Below are positions 14,301 to 17,171 of a DNA stretch of 17,171 nucleotides, one piece after another. The translations under genes were made by a program, and so were the position numbers. The DNA is taken from positions 1 through 17,171 of the forward strand of contig JBBIOI010000074.1 in assembly GCA_037443425.1 (NCBI GenBank), in the 5' to 3' direction. The number at the start of each line of letters is the position of its first letter. Positions within the stretch are counted from its first letter, which is position 1. The notes beneath the pieces are model-generated. The model saw nothing but the letters and a program-made list of their open reading frames with translations. It was not told the origin of the DNA and did not search any database. This DNA comes from JBBIOI01 sp037443425 (lineage in GTDB: Bacteria; Desulfobacterota; BSN033; UBA1163).

Positions 14301-14709
14301 GACCAGCCATAATGGTCTTTCCCGCACCAGGATCGTCAGCAAGAAGGAATCGGATCTTGGGATTTGCCATTATATTGTGGTAGACAGCCTCTATTTGATG
14401 CGGGAGAGGGGCAATTTGAGAAACATTTACAGCAAAGAGGGGATCAAATTGGTAAGCGTTCCTTATACGATGGGATTCAAGGAAGAGAAATAAGGATTCT
14501 CCATCCCCAGTAAATTGAAAAATTTTTCCCTCTATTATTTGTATGGATTTTATATCTTCAGAGGAAAGGACCGGGTTATAGAAACGCTGAGTTTCAACCC
14601 CTACTGCTTCAATCCTGATCTGATTTTCTCCAATGGCTTTTACCGAAATTACCCTGACATTTTCTGGCCAGAACGAACCTTTGAGGATATTTCCTGGTTG
14701 AATATCCAT
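11359..14709 (-). CDS. SNF2-type helicase with C-terminal DUF3883 domain
   Basis: The 1116-aa protein contains a complete superfamily 2 helicase: Walker A DDPGAGKT (about 125-132), DEAH box in IVDEAHK (about 225-228), LTATPHRG motif III, and in the second lobe STEAGGEGINLQ and QRMGRIHRYGQ (motifs V and VI). A charged coiled-coil segment rich in Glu and Lys lies between the lobes. The last 100 residues match DUF3883: GYDI (about 1025), then YIEVKARA (about 1039), then TPNEW and YWLYVVVN. GYD...EVK resembles a PD-(D/E)XK core. Start choice: ATG 14709 has GAGGT eight bases upstream; an ATG at 14724 and TTG at 14733 are in frame but lack a better site. It is the first gene of the operon and probably moves on or remodels DNA for the defence complex. 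Confidence 0.92.
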   Translation of the reverse strand: MDIQPGNILKGSFWPENVRVISVKAIGENQIRIEAVGVETQRFYNPVLSSEDIKSIQIIEGKIFQFTGDGESLFLFLESHRIRNAYQFDPLFAVNVSQIAPLPHQIEAVYHNIMANPKIRFLLADDPGAGKTIMAGLLLKELKYRGLIERILIVVPGHLKDQWLREMKEKFQETFEIVDRGRINTSWGQNVFTTLNQVIVSMDFAKQDDVMSALRESRWDICIVDEAHKLSAYKYGQKIKKTERYNFGELLSPLTNYLLFLTATPHRGDPENFRLLLDLLEPGFFANISMLKESIDNKDNPLFLRRLKEDLKDFDGAPIFPPRKVETVKYYLSEDEKRLYNEVTDYVEKQFNRALEKDKRNVTFALTILQRRLASSVRAIRKSLERRFERLKDLYDKGQILQEAEYDEDYIEDLEENERWKKEEEMLEKLTSSETLEELKEEIAKLEELVTIAKEVEKKEVETKLNELRGVMDTENIQKTETKLLIFTESKDTLEYLVEKLRKWGYSVTFIHGGLNLDQRIRAENEFRNKAQIMVSTEAGGEGINLQFCWIMVNYDIPWNPNRLEQRMGRIHRYGQQHEVHIYNLVAVDTREGRILERLFDKLSQIRDHLGSDRVFDVVGEVLVGRNLKDLILDAIANRRTMDDILKDFERIPDEVAIQRVKEASLEALATRHIDLARILGEQRKARENKLVPEYIEAFFKRAAHSLNIEMKKRSDGFWHISSIPFEVRNQTYEFKIKFGEVQREYSKVSFDKEKAFKGQAEFVSMGHPLLEGCIESIFVRSNQTVGEGATFIDLEGRMDGIIWFCEAEIKDGKNETVGKRLFTVFQNTKDGKQSLSLINPAILWDLKPLSSEEAMRERESLMDEGFHTGVFNLDEIKSFVITEGLEDYKKELLERRQRDANIKKKYGVRSLESMILDSDAKISDYETRRMKGENIPEATIQNEIRKKEDLERKKQRLIKEIDAEIHLYPTDPKIIGWVRVIPGKIEYEEAVPDEEIEKIGMNIALDYEISHGRQPEDVHFENLGYDIRSKDDKGVFRYIEVKARAREGTVILTPNEWLMAQRLKDEYWLYVVVNVVNNPELYLIQDPANKLKPDEEVDIVRYIVKNWKEKAEVAK

Positions 14710-14788
14710 TTTCAAATACCTCATTATTAACAAACCACAATTTGGAGTAACTTTTGATAAGATATATAAATTTGATTATTTTTACTTT

Positions 14789-14816
14789 ATTTTAGACTTC
14801 TTGAAAACTTTGTCAA
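14789..14816 (-). promoter_or_regulatory. Predicted sigma-70 promoter of the defence operon
   Basis: On the minus strand a perfect TTGACA (14811-14816) is followed after 16 bp by TAAAAT (14789-14794), one mismatch from TATAAT. Transcription would start near 14782, leaving a leader of about 70 nt before the helicase ATG at 14709. No comparable promoter was seen at the tight junctions inside the operon, consistent with one transcript. Confidence 0.65.
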
Positions 14817-14829
14817 TAAAATCCTGAAT

Positions 14830-15391
14830 TTTTAGAAACCCTGCCCTTTTTTGTGCGAGTATTGGGTATTTGGTGGGGGTTTTCCCCTTTATCTCATATT
14901 CGCCAATCTATTGATATTACAAAAGATTTAGTGGTTTTCATTTTTTCCATCACTAATATTTTCCCTCTTTTTAGATGAAAAAAGAATCCTGCCTTTTTAT
15001 TCTGTTCTTTGGCAGTTTTTATCCGGTTTTAACTCTATTTTTAGTAATTTTTAGTCGGGTAATAAAAATTGCACCCCTTTAGACATCAAAATTTTCAATG
15101 TTCTTTCGTCTATCTCCTCTCCTTTTCCTATCCCCCCTATAGTCCCCCCTTTCCCTTCCCTCTCCTCTTTAATTTTTTGGGGCAAACATCGAGAGAATTT
15201 GGCTTTTAATATGCCTCTTTTATTCAAAACCGATGAATAATAACCCTTAATATTTTTTCTCAAGAAATTTCTTCTTCCAAAAATTTAAAAAAAAAGTGTA
15301 TATTTGAACTTAATCGGAAAGGTGTGGAGGAATTAAACTTCTTATCATCCAACCGATAAGCAAATCGATCTACAAATGAAAGGAGACAACG
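14830..15391. other. Intergenic region between divergent gene blocks, AT-rich
   Basis: About 560 bp separate the operon promoter from the plus-strand genes. It is AT-rich with several copies of TTTTTAG, a small GGGG-TTTT-CCCC hairpin followed by T-rich sequence near 14877-14890, and a CTGCC...GGCAG pair followed by TTTTT near 14990-15020. A 70-codon minus-strand frame at 15051-15263 has a low-complexity Glu/Lys/Gly middle and is not supported. No other gene is visible. Confidence 0.4.
15341..15360. promoter_or_regulatory. Inverted repeat CTTATC-N8-GATAAG
   Basis: Perfect 6-bp arms lie 31 bp ahead of the plus-strand gene at 15392, in its leader. It could be an operator for that gene cluster. 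No protein can be assigned to it. Confidence 0.3.
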
Positions 15392-15658
15392 ATGGTGGCA
15401 CGCAATTCAACTAAAAAGACTGTCGATTCGCTACGTGATCAAATCTTTGCTCTATTAATCAAGAAGAGGGCATCGTTTGAGGATGCTTTGAAAGTCCTAT
15501 CTCAATGCGAGGCACATATACGAAACAGAATGATAGTTGAGCAAATTGCAAAGGAATCTGGATTGAAGCTTTCAGGGTTTTTAACAAATGATGCACTTGA
15601 ACTTTACTACGACATCATGCGAGGACGGCATGACATGGGATACATATCGAAAGGGTAG
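15392..15658 (+). CDS. Hypothetical small helical protein (88 aa)
   Basis: ATG 15392 is preceded by AAAGGAG at six bases, a good ribosome site. The 88-aa product has a basic N-terminus and two or three predicted helices (SLRDQIFALLIKKR, FEDALKVLSQCEAHIRNRM, VEQIAKESG) with normal codon usage and no cysteine pairs or membrane segment. It is the first of a plus-strand cluster that leads into the DUF6946-like gene. I do not recognise the family. Confidence 0.6.
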   Translation: MVARNSTKKTVDSLRDQIFALLIKKRASFEDALKVLSQCEAHIRNRMIVEQIAKESGLKLSGFLTNDALELYYDIMRGRHDMGYISKG

Positions 15659-15691
15659 GAAGATCCAGGATTCAGAATAGGAAACATAATT

Positions 15692-15919
15692 ATGCTTGAG
15701 AAATCCAAAGAGGAACTGTTTAAAGCAAAAGCTTATGAAATCTTACGTTTCTGTGCTATCAATGGGATTGTAATGACAGTGGAAGAGGACAAGGACACAA
15801 TCATTCTCCAAATGGATGGCGTGATTTACAGCGAGGGATTTAACAAGGATACATTCTTGAAAATTCTTGAAACCTTGAATGAATGCGTTGAGAAAGCACG
15901 AGAATTACTTGCGAGGTAG
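15692..15919 (+). CDS. Hypothetical small protein (75 aa)
   Basis: The 75-aa product starts at ATG 15692 and ends two bases before the next ATG, so it is coupled to the DUF6946-like gene. The sequence alternates a helix (KEELFKAKAYEILRFCA), a beta-like middle (GIVMTVEEDKDTIILQMDG) and a C-terminal helix (FLKILETLNECVEKARELL), a compact alpha-beta-alpha layout. The coupling suggests a partner of the downstream protein. The family is not recognised. Confidence 0.6.
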   Translation: MLEKSKEELFKAKAYEILRFCAINGIVMTVEEDKDTIILQMDGVIYSEGFNKDTFLKILETLNECVEKARELLAR

Positions 15920-15921
15920 AC

Positions 15922-16461
15922 ATGTCATTAATACTCCTTCCTGTCAAAAAACCAGAGGACGGGAAACCTCGTTTGGGTGATCCACAGAAGTATTGGAAAT
16001 CTGGACACTCTGCAAAAGCACTTGCCTACTCATGGCAAGAGGCCCAAAGGTTTCCAAAAGAAGTAGAACCTGTTTTTAAAGCTACCAGGAAACCATTTTC
16101 AGGACTTGAACCCCTTCTTATATTACCGGAACACAAAGTCTCTTTGCCTGGAGGGTTAACAGCATCCCAAAGCGATATTTGGATTCTTGCCAAATCCGAA
16201 AGCCAGCTTTTTTCTATTGCAGTAGAGGGTAAGGTCTCTGAGTCATTCGGGGATCCTATTAATCAATGGCTTTGTGAAGAATCAAAGGGAAAACAGGAGA
16301 TGTTAGAATTTTTATTAAAGAAACTGGGAATATCCTCAAACTTCGACAAGACCATTCGATATCAACTGCTTCAACGAACAGCCTCAGCAGTAATTGAGGC
16401 GGAACGCCTCCTTGCATCACATGCAATGGTGATTATTCATTCCTTTAGTCCAACAAATTAA
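15922..16461 (+). CDS. DUF6946-like protein, truncated by a premature stop
   Basis: The 179-aa frame shows the conserved features I recall for DUF6946: WKSGHSAKALAYSW near the N-terminus, LPGGLTASQSDIW (Asp85), VEGKVSESFG (Glu102, Lys104), IRYQLLQRTASAVIEAERL, and MVIIHSFSP. Asp...Glu-x-Lys spacing suggests a PD-(D/E)XK-like fold. The frame ends at TAA (16459-16461) directly after HSFSPTN, where the family normally continues, and the missing part is still readable downstream. The short product may be inactive. Start ATG 15922 is two bases after the preceding stop. Confidence 0.7.
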   Translation: MSLILLPVKKPEDGKPRLGDPQKYWKSGHSAKALAYSWQEAQRFPKEVEPVFKATRKPFSGLEPLLILPEHKVSLPGGLTASQSDIWILAKSESQLFSIAVEGKVSESFGDPINQWLCEESKGKQEMLEFLLKKLGISSNFDKTIRYQLLQRTASAVIEAERLLASHAMVIIHSFSPTN

Positions 16462-16601
16462 TGGTTTGAGGATTTTGCAAAGTTTGTCTCATTATTTAGG
16501 ATAACGCCAAAGATCAATTTTATAGTCAGCACAAAGTTACAAAACAGAATACTTCTACATTTGCATGGATTCATGGAAAAGAAGAATACCTGAAAAAGTA
16601 A
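16462..16601 (+). pseudogene. Detached C-terminal remnant of the DUF6946-like gene
   Basis: Directly after the TAA the same frame continues WFEDFAKFVSLFRITPKINF, as expected for the family after HSFSP. Near 16530-16560 the reading must shift to give FAWIHGKEEYLKK, ending at TAA 16599-16601. So two separate lesions, a nonsense codon and a frameshift, removed the last 45 or so residues. Confidence 0.65.
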
Positions 16602-16891
16602 AGACAATCGACCGATGTCGTAGGATTTCAGAGTCTCTCATAGAATGCTACTCACCGCAGAAACATAAAAAAATTTCAATTGTCTTCACTTTCTGTGTCT
16701 TTGATAAGAAATGGGGTTGCACCAGACACTTTCAATTTGATCAATCTCAAAACCTCAAGGATTTAGCTGCCGATTTTCTAAGCCCAGAATATCGCATCGT
16801 TGGTAAAAGTAAAAAAATAAAAGTCTCAAATCAACGGGAGTGGAGAATAATTTCCAAGACAGATCAAAATTTAACAAATAATTTGAGTTAA
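16565..16891 (+). CDS. Hypothetical protein (up to 108 aa), start uncertain
   Basis: A plus-strand frame of 108 codons begins at ATG 16565 without a ribosome site and overlaps the DUF6946 remnant, so its first 12 codons are probably not native. The body (KKISIVFTFCVFDKKWG, HFQFDQSQNLKDLAADFL) has a composition like real protein with alternating strands and helices. No later start codon is obvious. It may be a fragment of another gene. I do not recognise it. Confidence 0.35.
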   Translation: MDSWKRRIPEKVKTIDRCRRISESLIECYSPQKHKKISIVFTFCVFDKKWGCTRHFQFDQSQNLKDLAADFLSPEYRIVGKSKKIKVSNQREWRIISKTDQNLTNNLS

Positions 16892-17110
16892 TTGTTACAA
16901 TCCTTGCTATCTTAAACCTTTTTGTTTCAGTATAGACTAATCGATGATATTTTCCTAAACCTACCCAAAAAATTTTTCATAGGAGTCCCATTATAAATAC
17001 CTCAAAAATTTTTCGAGACCATTGTGTATGGGCGAGAGGGAGACTCAACCGACATTCCTTAACCCTTGAGGTTCAGGGTGGGATGACGAGTGGTAGGGGT
17101 AGAGAAAAGT
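16892..17110. other. Non-coding stretch with two phased A-tracts and small hairpins
   Basis: The palindrome AAAAATTTTTC occurs twice, at 16968-16978 and 17004-17014, 36 bp apart, which should bend DNA. After it, 17061-17083 can form a hairpin of the CCTTAACC/GGTTCAGG kind, followed by a G-rich run leading to the terminator. The stretch may be the 3' part of a structured transcript. No gene is visible. Confidence 0.35.
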
Positions 17111-17111
17111 A

Positions 17112-17155
17112 GGGCCTCCAAAGTTAATCTTTTAAACCTTTGGAGGCCCCTTTTA
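17112..17155 (+). terminator. Strong intrinsic terminator
   Basis: A perfect 12-bp stem pairs GGGCCTCCAAAG (17112-17123) with CTTTGGAGGCCC (17138-17149) around a 14-nt AT-rich loop and is followed by CTTTTAGTGTTT on the plus strand. It would end transcription of the plus-strand cluster. It could also belong to an attenuator or small RNA whose body lies just upstream. Confidence 0.75.
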
Positions 17156-17171
17156 GTGTTTCCAATAATCC

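Noticed and set aside
4049..14733. BREX or DISARM system
   Set aside because: No PglZ, BrxC or Lon-like gene for BREX, and no DrmB/DUF1998 protein for DISARM; the SNF2 helicase and methylase resemble parts of these but the DUF1156-DUF499 pair fits a different type.
15051..15263. 70-codon minus-strand frame
   Set aside because: Low-complexity Glu/Lys/Gly middle from pyrimidine-rich DNA, no ribosome site and no recognisable domain.
16960..17171. Right-hand attachment site matching tRNA-Pro
   Set aside because: No stretch matching the tRNA T arm or acceptor end was found there or elsewhere in the window.

Overview
The window reads as bacterial chromosome, moderately AT-rich, with Shine-Dalgarno-led genes, a sigma-70-like promoter and a tRNA gene that encodes its own CCA end. 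The left edge is ordinary core genome: the 3' end of rdgB (Ham1-type nucleotide pyrophosphatase), two families of dispersed palindromic repeats, and tRNA-Pro(UGG). The repeats are of types common in Nitrospirota, Desulfobacterota and similar anaerobes, but I cannot assign a lineage from this sequence alone.

From tRNA-Pro rightward the window is a genomic island. A tyrosine recombinase gene lies 17 bp from the tRNA 3' end, the usual layout of an element integrated at a tRNA. It carries two lesions: an internal deletion and a 1-nt frameshift. From 1.8 to 4.0 kb follow a small HTH regulator, a HEPN-domain gene split by a frameshift, a decayed excisionase-like HTH gene, a small zinc-ribbon protein and a decayed XRE-type HTH gene. 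This stretch is a graveyard of mobile-element accessory genes.

The centre (about 4.05-14.8 kb, all on the minus strand) is one long defence-like operon behind a TTGACA-16-TAAAAT promoter. In transcription order it encodes a 1116-aa SNF2-type helicase with a C-terminal DUF3883 domain, MntA (antitoxin nucleotidyltransferase), HepT (HEPN toxin RNase), a 926-aa DUF1156 DNA methyltransferase, and an 876-aa DUF499 P-loop ATPase. A 33-aa small ORF and a frameshifted PD-(D/E)XK nuclease-like gene follow. Helicase, methylase and ATPase together match, from memory, the 'Hma' (helicase-methylase-ATPase) defence type. The unusual point is that a complete MntA-HepT toxin-antitoxin pair sits inside the operon with 4-bp and 2-bp junctions, so the toxin is translationally coupled to the defence machinery. 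The five core genes have intact frames, unlike the broken genes around them.

The right part (15.3-17.17 kb, plus strand) has three or four small genes, the recognisable one being a DUF6946-like protein cut by a stop codon and then a frameshift. The window ends with a strong intrinsic terminator. No copy of the tRNA-Pro 3' end was found on the right, so the far edge of the island is outside the window or lost.
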